A DNA stretch of 64,000 bases from Polytrichum commune (taxonomy: Eukaryota > Streptophyta > Polytrichopsida > Polytrichales > Polytrichaceae). Shown one piece after another: positions 24,150 through 36,850 of the stretch (its first letter is position 1; every line of letters begins with the position of its first letter). The DNA lies in the NCBI GenBank assembly GCA_950295325.1, contig OX485803.1, forward strand, positions 14,942,001 through 15,006,000, read 5' to 3'. The notes beneath the pieces were generated by a model. That model was not told where the DNA came from and ran no database searches. It saw only the letters and a program-made list of their open reading frames with translations. A program made the translations under genes and the position numbers.

Positions 24150-27100
24150 GACCGAGATCGATTAGTACAATTCCATCAGATATACACATGATATCTATAT
24201 ATAGACCCACAACAAATACAATAGGGGAAGTCCTAATTAGTGATTTTGAATCCGGCTATGCGGTTGTGATTTGCGACTTTAAATATAGGAAGTACAAATT
24301 ATGCAATCATTCCATGATTTGTGCGGCTGAATTAGCCATAATTATCCATATAAATCTTAAAATTTGGTTGAGATTGTTAGCTTTTGGATGAATGTGTAGA
24401 TATTGGGATGAACTTTGTATAACCGTGCAAACATGGCTTTGTCACTCCAATAGTTGTAGCCAATACTCTTCTATTGGAAACTTGAAATTAAGTCACTTAT
24501 CCCAATGTTAGATTGTTTTTTCTTCCCCTTTGTTTAGATTTTATAGTAACTCTAAGCGAGGACATTGAACCACATATTGGTAAGCTCTCTATTGAACCAT
24601 ATAAAGCAAGGGAATGAAGGCCCAACTTGAGGGTGAACTTAAACCAACATGCAATGTTTTGTAGCGAGTAACTACATAGAGGAATTAACTCTCACGTAGG
24701 TTAGCTTAGTGGCTTGCAACATTTGAAATGCTCAAGAGTTGTCATTATAACACTTGGATGCTTGAGATACAATTTGTGGGTTGTGTGCACACGTACAAGA
24801 GTGCAACCTTCTTCAAAAGGACACTCTTCTCCTTTATACTAGTGCAGTCATATGTTTGAACCTTGAGTCATTTTTGTCACATCGTGGATCATGTTTATTT
24901 ATTTATTTATCTATCTATCTATCTATTAGTTTTTTAAGTCTTCTAGCATCATGGAGGGTTGCTAGTGGCAATATATAGAGGATTGGTATCGTATGTGGCC
25001 ATGTTGCATGAGTAGTTCAAGCTCCTTGAATGTTTTGGTAGTTGGACCGAATCAAGGATTGACCTATCATGTTAGCAATTGTAAATGTTCAAGGTTGTCA
25101 TTTCAAGTTTTAGAATAAGAGTTGAGATGCAAAAAACAATAAGACGTCAAAGCATAAATCCCTCCCCTCTCTTCCATTCACTATTCACATGATATATGAC
25201 AAGCTTTGTTGTGGACAACATACACAAAATGACAAGTGTTGGGATGAGATTGGACTATGCACTAAAAATATAGACACCATTCCATGTCCCATAGTGAACA
25301 CAATTGGGAGGACGCGTGGGATTGCTTAAAAAGAACAAGAACCTTCACTTTGACCTCTTCTAACGTTTGCATCCTGACTCTTATTCTAAAACTTGAAATA
25401 TAGTAAAACAAATGAAATTCTCGGTTAGGTCAAGGGGCCAACTCATTCCATATGGACACAACATACTAATTCGGGGTCTCATATGCCATTTGGGAGTCAT
25501 ATTGTCTACAAATAGAACGTCACATATAGGAGATGGATGAAAACGCTAAATATTATTGTAGAGTCCAATTGTTTCTATTTATAAAAAGACTAGCCCTTAG
25601 AGAGAGAGAGAGAGAGAGCCTCTAGTGTTGCCATGAGTGAGGGACGCTTCACCTTGACTATAGCCGTGAGCTCATATGTGAACTTGTGATGAGTTTATTG
25701 AGCATAGATGTGGGACAAGTGTTGAGATCATGCAGTAATATTGTGACCTTAAATTGGGATGAACCAGTAACCAACTTGTAAGAGGTAATTTTTTTAGAAG
25801 TTTACATTTGCCTAGGGGGTAAATTATTAGACATTGTACGCGAGAAGTCGTGCTACAACATGTAGTAGCAAAACACGCACAATATATCAATCGTAATGTT
25901 CACCATGTCGCGCGGACTGCTTGCTCGTTGTGCTCATGTCCATTAGAGACATGACACATCAACCAAATCCAAAATGGTGAGCGCTATGAAATGAAATCCT
26001 TCTAAGGTAGAGGATGCTTAAACCGACATTTAAAGCGATTTAGCCTTATTTTGAGTCTATTTGGATAAGTGGTATGCATGGTTGGGTTAGCAATTTGGAG
26101 TAGACATAGTAGAAAAAACAATTGTACATCATATGAATATATTACAAATGTTTGAGTCAACTTCTTAAATCCCTCCATAGACCTACATTTTTTCCCCTTT
26201 GCAAATGGCTTCTAAAACTGTCTTGGCATTTGTCCAAGCCGCCCTTGTTTTTTGCCCAAAATCAACTTGGTTTCATCCAAACCACTCAAGCACTTATACC
26301 AATACTCCCATAACCTTTGCATGCGGGCCTCTAAAACATCATCTAAATAACCCACCCCTAACTAAAGTCCCAATGCTTACCCAAATCCAATCTCATTTTC
26401 CCCCAAAACCGGCCCCACACTCTTTCAAGACCGCCCCGCTTTTCACCCAAATCCACCCCCACTTCGCATTGGAGACATTCAAATAATATAATGTGTGCTC
26501 CAATTTTAGGATTAGGAGACATGCATAGGAAACACTTTTAAGAAGGGGTTGGAATTAGCACCCTCTACCTTACATTGTTGTTGAAATCTTGTATCACTAT
26601 TGCCCCCTCGGTCAATGTCATGAATCGAGGTCCCTCTACCCTTGAGAAAAAATGTTCATCAAAGGCCCATAGCGGGCCTTTTGGTAACTTCCATAGCACT
26701 CAGAACTTAGTGATCGGGTGAGCCAAGAGGCCGACCCGCACTGCCACAAACAAGCATGTGGGTGGGACTTGCAACCAACAACCCACAAGCAAGCTAGACG
26801 ATTGAGCGATCATATGCCCACAACAATGGCCGGAGATAGATGGCCACCTCCTTGAATTGAGCCCCTACCACTTTACCCAAGGCGAAAACGCATGGAATCC
26901 TATTATAACACGTGCTTAGATATCTCTTAAAAAAACATGACCCCAAAATGAACACCAAAAACCCTAAATTAGTCTAGAGAACCCACATGATATGAATAAA
27001 CCGCAACAATGTCCAAGGAGATTTTCGGGCATTTAATCGGTCAAAATCCTAGTGTTTCCAATTCCGACCGGATACACGTTATCACATTTCGATTTCCCTT

Positions 27101-27400
27101 CATCGATTCGAAATATATTCCATAGATTCATATAAAACGATTGGCCATTCGATTTTTTTCCAAAGTCTTGATGAACTTCAACCGGTTATTTCTCAAACTC
27201 AACCGCTTCATACGTAGTTGGCAGTCGGTTCCTCCCCTTTCATTGAACCACAAAGCTAAGGCTGGGGCGAACTAACTCGTGCATTGGTTCCTTGAAGGCA
27301 AGGGTTTAGGCATCCAACAAAGAACAAGTGTATGGGTTGGTTCGCTCAAATCACAAACCTAGCCCAAAGAGGGGCCATGTTTCTTCTTACTAGACCCCTC
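24150..27400. other. intergenic with repeats and microsatellites
   Basis: No gene is supported. 24895-24926 is a TTTA/TCTA microsatellite and 25600-25618 an (AG)n run. About 25090-25410 has inverted ends ('tttcaagttttagaataaga') and may be a 320-bp TIR element. 26186-26490 is C-rich with a motif-free frame. 27030-27240 is related to 12175-12380, and 27270-27345 to 3887-3963. Confidence 0.5.
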
Positions 27401-28527
27401 CTTTCCTTACCTTGCTAAGATATAGTGGTAGGGGTGGCCCACGACGCCCCTCCCGCGACGTGCGAGGGACATGACCCTACTCACCTTACATTTACTTCTC
27501 CGCTTTCCACTGTCCCAAGCCGCGCGTCCCGACTTCCTTCCCCCTTGCCAAGCCCCGCGAGGAAAAGCAACTAGTCTGGCAAGCAAAGCCAGGCAGATGC
27601 GCGCCGCTTCACTCCAGCTCCTTATTTGTGGCCACTTACATCCTCCCTCACTTCTCGCTGCTCCTCGTGATGTGCTAGCTCGCACACTGCCGTGTTCCTC
27701 TCCGACTCAGCTGCTGCTTTGCGTACTGCAACTCTCCAAGTGCCTCCCCACCTCCTTCAACTTAACTAGATCTTGCGCGCCCTCTGCGGAGCTCCAGGCA
27801 GCCTCCTACTTGAAGCCTTCGTGGAGTCGTCGCGGTGCAGGAGGTGTTGAATTTGATCCTCGGACCGAGAAGAGTGATTTTGGGTGGGAGGAGGAGGAGG
27901 AGGAGGAGTCTGTGTACTACTACAAGCAGAGAGAGGTTTACAGTTTTTGAGGATTAAGTTACGTGGGCGTTTAAGTGGTTCTAGTAGATCCTCGTACTAG
28001 CAAGGTGCTGATGATGGATTTTCTTCAGTGGTCGTGATGAACCTCGGAGTGGTCTGCCAGGGGACGTGATCTTTGAAGAAAGGATTTTTGAGGTAGAGCT
28101 CAAAGGAGGCGGTTTTGCAGAATTAGGTGGGTAGAGAATTTTTATTTTATTTTTTGGTCCGGTGTTGTAGACGACTTACTACTACTCGAGGTGTGGTTGG
28201 ATACATCGAATTCAGATGGTTGAAACAAAGAATTGGATGACGAGCGGAACGACGCGGAGAAGCTCCTCCTCCTGCACATGGCTTGTGCGGAGGTCATCTT
28301 GTTAATCCTCGAGACTCAAGCTCGGTATTTACACCTTCTTGCAGAAAGAATCGGTAGCAGTGAATTCACCTCCGAGATTTAGAGCCCGGTGTTTCTGAAC
28401 ACCGAGCTATCGGTTTGTGGTTTCGGTACCAGGTTCAACCGCGCACTGCAACTATCGGAATTTGTTTCCTAGTCCAACTAAGTAATCTTTTCCATCGGAG
28501 AGAAATCATCCCCATCAATCATCAATC
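27400..28527 (+). promoter_or_regulatory. GC-rich promoter/5' leader region of the GT47 gene
   Basis: Base composition rises sharply here relative to the AT-rich surroundings and stays high into the coding exon. It contains a (GAG)n run at about 27890-27907. Several upstream ATGs occur, including a 159-codon frame at 27471-27950 with no recognisable domain and a frame at 28415-28609 that overlaps the real start. I cannot place the transcription start or a TATA box. Upstream ATGs could restrain translation, but the leader might also contain an unrecognised intron. Confidence 0.45.
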
Positions 28528-31500
28528 ATGTCCACGTTACGCGAGGTGGCGGTGCCCCGGATCACGCCATTCTTGCAAATCCTGTATGGGCTATTCAACT
28601 TACTTCTGATCGGGGGGTTGGTGTACAGCTTCAAAAACACGGGAGGGTTTCACCACAAATTATCCTCTTCTCCGAAGAATCTAACTTCAGGGTTGATGAA
28701 TCAACATGATGCGTGCCCACCCGTTCCAGCAGCAAAGAGAGTTGAGAAGGTGGTAGAAGGCGCAGTCCTGGACCCGTGGCACGCATCTTCCAAATCGTTG
28801 CACTCGCCGTTCCGGTTCCCACGATGCTCCATGGATGTCTGCTTCAACTTCTCACGGTGCGACAACATGGACGAGCTGCTGGTATACCACTACGACGAAA
28901 TCAACCCTCCCAAATGGTTCTTCCAAGCTCTCAAAGCGAGCCCGTACTCCACCACCGACCCGGAGAAGGCGTGCATCTTCCTGGTCACGGTGGACAGGCG
29001 GATGGAGGAGCCTCGAATCCCTGACTTGAACACCTTGCCGCACTGGAACCATGGGTTGAACCATGTGCTAATCTCGTTCGTGGACAACTGGTCCAAGTGG
29101 AAGAACCCCATGGCCTCCACGCTGGAGAAAGCGGCCGTCATGACCAGCATCACGCACCAGACCACCTACCGCCCTGCGTTTGATATTAGTGTCCCCCTCC
29201 CTGCGTTGAAGTACTACGAGGATCTGCAGGAGCTCAAAGCGTTCCAACGAAAGTATTTTCTTACGTTTAAGGGGACCAGGTATTTGTCGGAGTTCGGTGG
29301 GGGTGGTTTCCGGAGCCACCCTTCCATGCGAGGCATGCACAATGGGAAGGATGTGATTGTGGTTACCACTTGTCGACAGGTACCTCACTCATCCTCTTGG
29401 CCTTTTTCATTGAATCTCTGCATACCTGTTTTTGCTACTCTGGCCATCTGTGCCTCCATAATTGTAATTCTATTTTTCCCTGGTCGCAACAACAACAAAA
29501 AAAACATTTCCAATCCAGTGGGTAGCTCAATCAGGATAGGGGTTCCTCAGTGCGAGATGAGGTGGGGGATTCTGGATTGGGAAGCATGTCCTCACTCATC
29601 CTCTCTGCTGCTTTCATTTCTTCAGATACCTGTTTTCGCTACTCCTAGTACCTTTGCCTCCAGTTGCAATTTAATTGGCCCCTGGTAGCAATACCTCCTC
29701 CTTCGACTGGGTAGCTCGATCAAAATAGGGGTTCTCCGTGAGAGATGAGGTGGGGCATCTTGGGTTGGGAAGAACGTCCGTAGTCATTGGTTTCTTTCAT
29801 ATCTTTGCCTCCAATTGCAGTTTAATTTGTCTCAAGTTACGAAATTAAATTCAATCCAGTGGGGTAGCTCAGTCAGGATAGGGGGTTCCCGTGTGAGATT
29901 AGATGAGGGTCCTTGGATTGCGAAGGATTTCATTATAGCTACAAGCTGTCGGTAGGTGCCGAAGAATGGCCTCAGACATCCTCTGCCTTCATTTCTGTGT
30001 CTGTATACTACTCTATCTGTTCCTCCGATTGCAATTTAATTTGTCCCAGGTTGCAAAATCTAATCCAATTCTACAGGTTATCCTGTGCTTGATTTTCTCT
30101 TGTTTGTCGATTTCAATTTTCCCTGGTTTGGGAAATTGGATTCTATGGGTAGCTCAGTCTGTAGAATAGGGGGATAAGTCCCAAATTGAGGGGAGTTCTG
30201 GAAATGGGAAGGGTGTAAGATGTTTCTTACAAGGTGTGGGCAGCTTCCCAAGCATGTCCTCACCCTCTAGTTTCCTCTTATCTTTTTAGCTGGTTTGTCA
30301 ATTCCAATTCGACCTGCCCCTGGTCTGCGAATTTGATTCATTAGTTAGCTTAATTAGTAGGATTGGGGCAACCGGATGAGACTCAATGTGACATTAGAAG
30401 GGTTTACTTGAATGGGCGCACTCGAAGTGGAGAACAAAAGCAATCTCCTGGATGGTTAGTTTTTTGAGGGTGTTTACTCGAAGCAGAAAAAATAACAAGA
30501 AATCTCTGAGTTGCTCGGAGGGTAGTAGGTTAGTCAACGTGACACTTAAAGTCTGCCGCGTACGACAGTAATGACGACTACTGAAAATGCTTGAGAAAAC
30601 AGAAGATGGCTCTCATCCTTTGCTACTTTTCGCCCGAGTCTTCCTGTGCCTTGAATTTCACTTCCCTGGTTGTAAAAATTATTTTCCATGGGTAGCTTAT
30701 ATAGGATATGGGTGTCTCTAAATGCGAGGTTTGGAAAAATTGGGGGCAGTAGAAGCAGAGACCTAAACAATCTTCTATTGCTCTTCGGTAGGTAAGCCAT
30801 TGTGACACTGAGATGCTTGAGAAATGGAAGGTGGTTGCGTGTACACAGATATTAGAGAGAAAATTAAATCATTTGAGAGAGTATTTTTGGTCAGCACAAG
30901 TGTTGGTGCAATCTTAGGTCTACAATCTCAGCCATGTGGCCAGTGAACAAGTACTACTTTTTCTTTTTGCCATCACGTGGGTTTCTCATTGCCAAATTGT
31001 TGTTTTTGATAGGGGGAAGGGGGTCTAGTTTGAGTGATCTGTAGGGACCCAAGGTAGGGAATTGTTGGTGATTCTCTTACGATGCTCTTTTTTGAGTGTT
31101 CTCTGAATGTGGTCTTCTTAAACCAGGTTTCAAACAATGAATATTTGAAGGAGCACCCGGAATTGGTACCCGAGTGCGAGGCGAACCATAAGGTGTACAA
31201 GGAATACAATTTTGGCGACTTGATGAATTCCACGTTCGGCCTTGCCCCCGCGGGGAGGGGCCCCTCCTCCTTCCGTCTGTTGGAAATCTTATCAGCGGGT
31301 TCCATACCTGTGCTTGTGTCCGACAACTTTGTCCTACCGTTCGACATGCTCATCCAATGGGAGCGGTGCGTGTTGATGTTCCCGACAACCGAGATGCACC
31401 GGATCCTGCCCACGCTTCGGGCCCTCAAGCACGAGGAGGTTGAATTTCGGAGGGAGTATTGTCTCTTCATCTACCGCGAGTTTCTGGAAACCGACCAAAA

Positions 31501-31621
31501 GCTCGTTGCAACCGTCATGCTCGCGTTGAAAACCAGGTTCTACGGCATGCTCCCCCGGCTCGCACAGAAAATCCCGGTCCCCACCAAGTTCTTGCGGGGC
31601 ACGACGCAACAACCCGCGTGA
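28528..31621 (+). CDS. exostosin-family (GT47) glycosyltransferase, EXT-like, two exons
   Basis: Exon 1 is 28528-29379 and exon 2 is 31127-31621. The donor is CAG|GTACCT and the acceptor CCAG|GTTTC, phase 0, joining to 448 residues. Residues 12-35 are a single hydrophobic segment with no cleavable signal, so it is probably a type II Golgi membrane protein. The exostosin domain runs from about residue 100 (CSMDVCFNFSRC) to about 410. It includes the central PAFDISVPLP and FKGTRYLSEFG blocks, HNGKDVIVVTTCRQ, and after the intron the family hallmark GLAPAGRGPSSFRLLEILSA (about 322-341) followed by GSIPVLVSDNFVLPF. Reading through the donor would stop soon after in non-homologous sequence, which supports splicing. 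The order of blocks resembles the first domain of animal EXT proteins, but there is no GT64 domain. GT47 enzymes build cell-wall polysaccharides; the specific substrate cannot be told. Candidate poly(A) signal at 32076. Confidence 0.88.
29380..31126 (+). other. GT47 intron filled with diverged tandem units
   Basis: This 1747-bp GT-AG intron contains at least six related units marked by 'gggtagctca.tcaggatag', at about 29519, 29709, 29863, 30150, 30342 and 30689. Most are associated with 'ttgcaatttaatttg' and 'ccctggt'. Spacing is irregular, from about 150 to 350 bp. The marker resembles a pol III A box (TAGCTCAGTCAGG), but no B box accompanies it. Confidence 0.6.
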
Positions 31622-34236
31622 TTGTGATCACTTGTTCATAGCCATTTGTTGTTTGAGGTGGCGTTCTGAGATTGGGTAAGAGGATGACTTCCCTAGAGCA
31701 TAATCCTCGCCCTTTTCCTCCGCCCTCAATCTATGTCGTAGATCTTCATGTCCGGAGGGCCTCTAGAGGAGATGGTGCACAAATAGTTTTGTCCACTGCG
31801 GTCCCTGGCTTGCTTGCCATTCCCTAGTAGCTATTGCAGAGAAATCATTGATTAAGAAAGGAGATCCCCAAGCCGGAGTAGAGTAGGTAGATAGGTAAGT
31901 GGACATTGAATCCACATGTAGGCAGGGAACCAAAGATGTACCAAAAATATGAATCAAAACCCCTCTGGAAATGGCCTAGGTGTTGGAACAAAGAGAATTT
32001 ACTTACTTAGATACTAGCGATTCATCCTCTCGATTTGTAAAATTGTATCATACAGCGTTAAAATGATCCCCGAAAAATAAAAACACTCGTCTTTGAAAAT
32101 TGGAGGGAGTCCTTGTGTGTGCTTCGATCCTTGTGCTGGGAAGCACCGTGGGTCGGCTGGGGAGCATTGTCTCATTTCATTTGCAATCGTGATGAATCAC
32201 ACAGATTGACCTTTTAAGTTATATGAGATTAAAATACAATGACTCTCGTCACCTTGCAGTTCGCATGTGTACTTTCTGAAGGTAGGATGGTAATTAGAAT
32301 TTGAGCACATAGTCCAATCTCAGGTGTAAATGGTGTCCACCAACTCCACTCTTGTCACACACACATCTATCTATCTATCCATATATCTATCTATATGTAT
32401 ATATACCATTCAAATGGAGGTGAATCGTGAATCCTGACCAGATAGGCCTGCAAACCATAAATTGTGTTGATGATTTGTTTCTGACATCTGTTTTGTAAAA
32501 AGTATGCGTGGGAAATTGGGAAGCACTTGCCACTGATGGAAGTTAAGAGAAAATGCTGGGGACATTCTCTTACTGTCAAGTTTCAACTCTTTGACTTGAG
32601 GACTGAAATTCGGACTGTTCGACCTTTGAGATCTGTATCTGGAATTTTATGGTGGCAGAGAACAAAAAGTCACTCCACATTTCCTTTGTAGCATTCGTGC
32701 TCTTCAACGTTGTTTATTTTTTCAGGATAGTGGGAAGGATATGGTGGGGGCATTGTGTTTGGCTTCTAAAGAGGAAGCGGTCACCAATTGGGTGGTGACT
32801 GTTGGCGTTTCGGGAGGCAGAGGTTGTTACCTTCGTAATTTCAACCTCCTTACTGTCATTCCTACAACTGATATTTAAGAAAACTTGGACTACGTCTGAC
32901 TTCAAAATTATAATTTGTTGAGTTTTATCATAGGCTCTTATAATACGATTGTATGGTAAGATCTTCCGATGGAATATGTAAAGTTGGTTTTGATAATATT
33001 GAAGTAGTTCTTCTGATTGTATATTCACTATTCATCATTTAGCATTGCAAAATGGATATTTTATTTTTTCCATCATATCTTAAGAACACAACATTCAAGT
33101 AATCACTTAGGATTCATGTCTCTCCCATAAATGTTTCATATAGCAGAAGTATATCGACGGATTCGTCAAAGGAATTGAAGCAACTGGCTAGATTTTTAAA
33201 ATATGTCCAAATTTACTTCAAATACGTCATCTTGCATTGTGTAATTCCAAGTAGTAAGTCACACTAAATACCATAAAGGGTGTAGTGGAATTACCTCGAC
33301 CCAAATATTGTTATTACATGATACTCTTTTCTCTTGACAAATCACTCTCATGGTTGAGGCTTTGGGGAGGGGGGGGGGGGTTAAGGTTTTAAGGCGCGTT
33401 AAGGAAGCAAAGAACAAAGACTTTGAGAAGGCTTGATGAACTTAGAAAACCGAAGTTGAGCTAATGTGCAACGAAGATCACCTTCGGACATTGTGAAAGA
33501 CAATCACCTTCGGAGAGCTCCGTGGGTTAGGAGCTCTGACATGTCAGAGATGTGAGGTGTGTTTCATACTTTCTTTCAGTGTCGTTTCTCCTCCTTACCT
33601 TCATGTGACGCATACCTCACTAAAGAAAGATTGAAACATGGCAGCAAGGACTTCGGCTACAGTGGTTGCAGAAACAATGTCAGAACTCATTCCCCATTAC
33701 AATTTATTGTGGTTCGTCACTAGAAGAAAACAGAAAAAACCAATGAACTCACTAAACTAATGAAATCTCTAATCCCAATTTACACATTCATCAAACTTAA
33801 AATTCGAATGTCCGGGCTCTACATAGCAACCAACGTTTTCACCCCTCCCGCTTTACTAGAACTACGAAACATCACTCGATGGGTGGATGGACGGTTAAAT
33901 GGATACATGGACTTTGACCTCCCTCCCCCGCATGGCACCTCCGAAACCCAAAAGCCCCATTTCCAATTCCCGAATCATCTTTTTCATCGATCCGGATATA
34001 AAAAGCTGACTTGAGGGTACAATATCCACAGTCTCGAATCGTGACTGGTCCCAAGAAGACCAACGGCAGGGAAGGGAAGGGAAGTGAAGTGGCTAGCAAA
34101 CAACGGAGCCGGCTGCACGGGGATCAAGGTCTTTGTAAGCAGCCCAGCCTTTTGCAGTGGAATTAAATTAAAGGTAACTTAGGTGGGGGAGTAACGAAAG
34201 TAGATAGATTGGTGAGACCGCCATTGCACAACTTAA
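31622..34236. other. 3' region of GT47 gene and intergenic sequence
   Basis: The 3' UTR probably ends soon after the AATAAA at 32076-32081. 32366-32406 is a TCTA/TATA microsatellite. 33240-33290 resembles a family D/E-type end ('agtaagtcacactaaatacc'). 33368-33380 is a G run. No other gene is supported. Confidence 0.5.
32076..32081 (+). promoter_or_regulatory. candidate polyadenylation signal of the GT47 gene
   Basis: The AATAAA hexamer is about 455 bp downstream of the stop codon. It was chosen because it is a canonical form in an AT-rich stretch; plants often use weaker signals, so the assignment is tentative. Confidence 0.3.
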
Positions 34237-34742
34237 GGGCCACTTCACAGACGAGACTGAGGGCCCGTGACCACTGCACTTCAAGCACTCTCGTTGGTGG
34301 AAAAGGCGGGCCGGTCCCAAGTTCGCTTCACACTATGCTTGAGGGACCAACGGAGCAAGTGAACGCAAGATGGATGCAAAGTCTACTTGGATGCGTGCAT
34401 GACACCAAGTGGATCATGTTTCATGGTCGCTTGGACTATTTTTAAGATCCACCTCTTGGAGGTAAGCCAAGTCTAACACAAAACCGGAAGACCATGGCAC
34501 TCCGAACGCTCACAACCGTTGGTTTATTTTATTTTATCATGTGTGAGGACCCCACATGAACATAAATTCATTGAAACATCATTTGGTTGAGCACTTGGTC
34601 ACATATGGCTTCACACTACACTTGAGGGCTTGTGACCACACTACATGGCTTTGGAAGTGTCTTGGGATGGCCTTTGGACACTTTCTTTTGGGCTCTCACA
34701 ATTTCACGGTCATGGCTCCTTAGCTCGTGTGTGAAGTGGCCC
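34237..34742. mobile_element. MITE family A, copy 3
   Basis: The TIR gggccacttcacagacgag and the right end gtgtgaagtggccc are flanked by TAA on both sides (34234-34236, 34743-34745). It is 506 bp and alignable over its whole length to 20887-21386 in the same orientation. It is non-coding. Confidence 0.87.
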
Positions 34743-35329
34743 TAAGGTGGGTGGGCGAGGAGTGAAACAACACTTCAACAACCCCAAGACTCCCGGCCCA
34801 CGTAGTTGACCTAAGCCAACCCTTGAAGCAAGAAAAGAAATGGTTAAAGTCGGGGACCATCCTTCAAACGTGCCTTGATCCTTGGCCAAACTTCCCTCCC
34901 CTATTTTCCTGCCAATTGTGTTGGGGCCGGGCCCTCATGGCGACGATCATGATCAAGCTCCGTACGTGGATTAACTTGCAAACCATTCTTCTCACTTTTT
35001 GCATCGAACAATGAGCCCCAGATTGGAATAAGGTGAGGTAACCTAGCACGCGGTACTAATTTACAATTGTCTCAAGTCCGAGCATGCAATCAACTCTATT
35101 TTAAACACATGTTTCTTTCATGTCTGTTTTTAGAACAAATGGACTTATAACACTAGGGTCCACGACCGATGAAACTTCAAAATTGAGCAATCTTACTCAT
35201 GGAGAGCAAATTTGAGGACCCAAGGAGTCTCAGGTGGATGAGCCCGATTTGGTTAGCTCCCTTACTTGGACACTTTTTTGGATTCCCAATCGGCAATATA
35301 GTCGCTTTAATTCAGTGGATAAGCAAATA

Positions 35330-35872
35330 TGTTGATTTAGCCGTCACCTTAATGATATTTGGGTCAGTCGCCTTCGCAAAAATCAGACTACACCCACCAT
35401 CCTTCATAATTAAGAGTGCTACGCACTTAGCTATGACACACTAGATTCTTGTAGGCCAGGTGGGCAAATTAGGAAGCCGCTTGTGGCTATGAGGTTGTGG
35501 GTATCCTATAATGAATAGCTAGTTCGGCGGCATCTGATCTTACCCGTGACCACTTTAGAGACATGACACGGTCAATATTGGCATTAAACTTGGTTTTCAC
35601 TGGCGAATGACCTATGTAGAATCTCCTAGTGATGTCATCCACTTACATAACATTGAACGATGGAAGAGTTCCCCCCTATACCACCAGATTGGGAAGCAAA
35701 GAATCTTTGATTCTAGAACCTAAGTCAACACAATCCTCAACTCCAAATTCAATGATCTCAAATTCTTTGGTCTTAAGTCGCAATTGCAAAGCTGCTGAAA
35801 CTTCTTATGCTCGAATCCAACAGTTGGATGATCCACAAGGCTAGTGATGTCCACATTAACCTCATCTACCTC
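35330..35872. repeat. dispersed repeat family M, copy 1 (interrupted by a solo LTR)
   Basis: An inverted partner of about 40200-40790. Matching blocks include 'atgatatttgggtcag.cgcc' against its inverse, 'acacccaccatcctt', 'catgacac', 'acataacattgaacgat' and 'gcaattgcaaag'. Similarity resumes at 36851 after the solo LTR is skipped ('cctcatctacc' then 'tcacact'), which shows the LTR inserted into this repeat. Origin unknown; possibly an old retroelement. Confidence 0.65.
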
Positions 35873-36845
35873 TGTCGCAACCCTTGCTAGCCCCCTTGAC
35901 CATCTTGCCAATTTTCGTTTCTAGCAAAGGTTACGAGAGCTAACCCTTCGCATACCGCCATGCTAATGGTTAGCTCCTCCTACCCCGGACCTTATAGTTC
36001 ATAAGAGGGAACCAACCCTCCTACTTTGCTTTCAGGACTCACCCCTTAATCGGTAACCCATTCCTAGATGTGGACTTCCATCCATGGAAGCCCAATCCCA
36101 TGTTGATCATCGCGTTGCCGGAGCAACACTACAACAACCCGAACCATACTAGGCAACTATGGCCTCACATTGGGCCAATGCCCATGGAGGCCGTGCCGTT
36201 CGGCCTCGGGTGGGTGAGGCCACACCACCTCACCCCTATAAGCCTCTAGGACTCTACGCGGGACCCCTACCCCACCGTCAACCAACCTCTTGTCTCTCTA
36301 CCAAGAGTTGGAGCCAAGTGGACACTTTCCTTTAGCTGCTGGGCCTAAAACCCCCCCAGCAGCTTCAGACCATCATAACTTCCTTGTATGATGTCTGATC
36401 AGAACAACCTACCACTCCATCCTCATCTACGCTTCACGTAGATGCCGATGGACTCCTCACTTGCCCCATTTGGGCAAGTCTTGAGGAAGTTATGCCTGTT
36501 TGAATCCTTGCAGTCCCGGGAATCACTCCCAGGCACTGCTGTACCAGGGCGCTGTCCCGGGACAGCGCCCCACTCAAATGGCCATAACTCCTAGCTCACA
36601 CCTCCGCTTGAGGTGATCTTGAGCATTCTAGAATCACCACGCCATGAGCTACGCATAGCTCATGGCCTTACCCTCATGCCTCCTAGTCTCCGTGGGTGGG
36701 AGGCGTTCCCAACGCCCGGGGCCCTCACCCACACTAGGATCACTTGGGCCCTCTCACCAACGGCGCCACAAGTCCCGGGTGTCACTCCGGGGTCCCCCTT
36801 GTGCCCATGGTGTTTCGGGCACTCCTCATGGAGAGGTGCGCGACA
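35873..36845 (+). mobile_element. solo LTR, 973 bp, perfect 5-bp target duplication
   Basis: It begins TGTCGCAACCC and ends GTGCGCGACA, a perfect TGTCGC...GCGACA inverted terminus, and is flanked by ACCTC on both sides (35868-35872, 36846-36850). The first about 600 bp match the LTR of the element at 55871-57861. It is GC-rich against the surroundings. This is what remains after recombination between two LTRs. There is no PBS or internal sequence next to it. Confidence 0.9.
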
Positions 36846-36850
36846 ACCTC

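Noticed and set aside
27471..27950. 159-codon open frame upstream of the GT47 gene
   Set aside because: No domain, low-complexity Glu run from a (GAG)n tract, and it lies in the GC-rich leader; more likely 5' leader or promoter sequence than a gene.
29380..29688. Unspliced 386-residue form of the GT47 protein
   Set aside because: Family similarity stops exactly at the GT donor and resumes at 31127 after an AG acceptor in the same phase.
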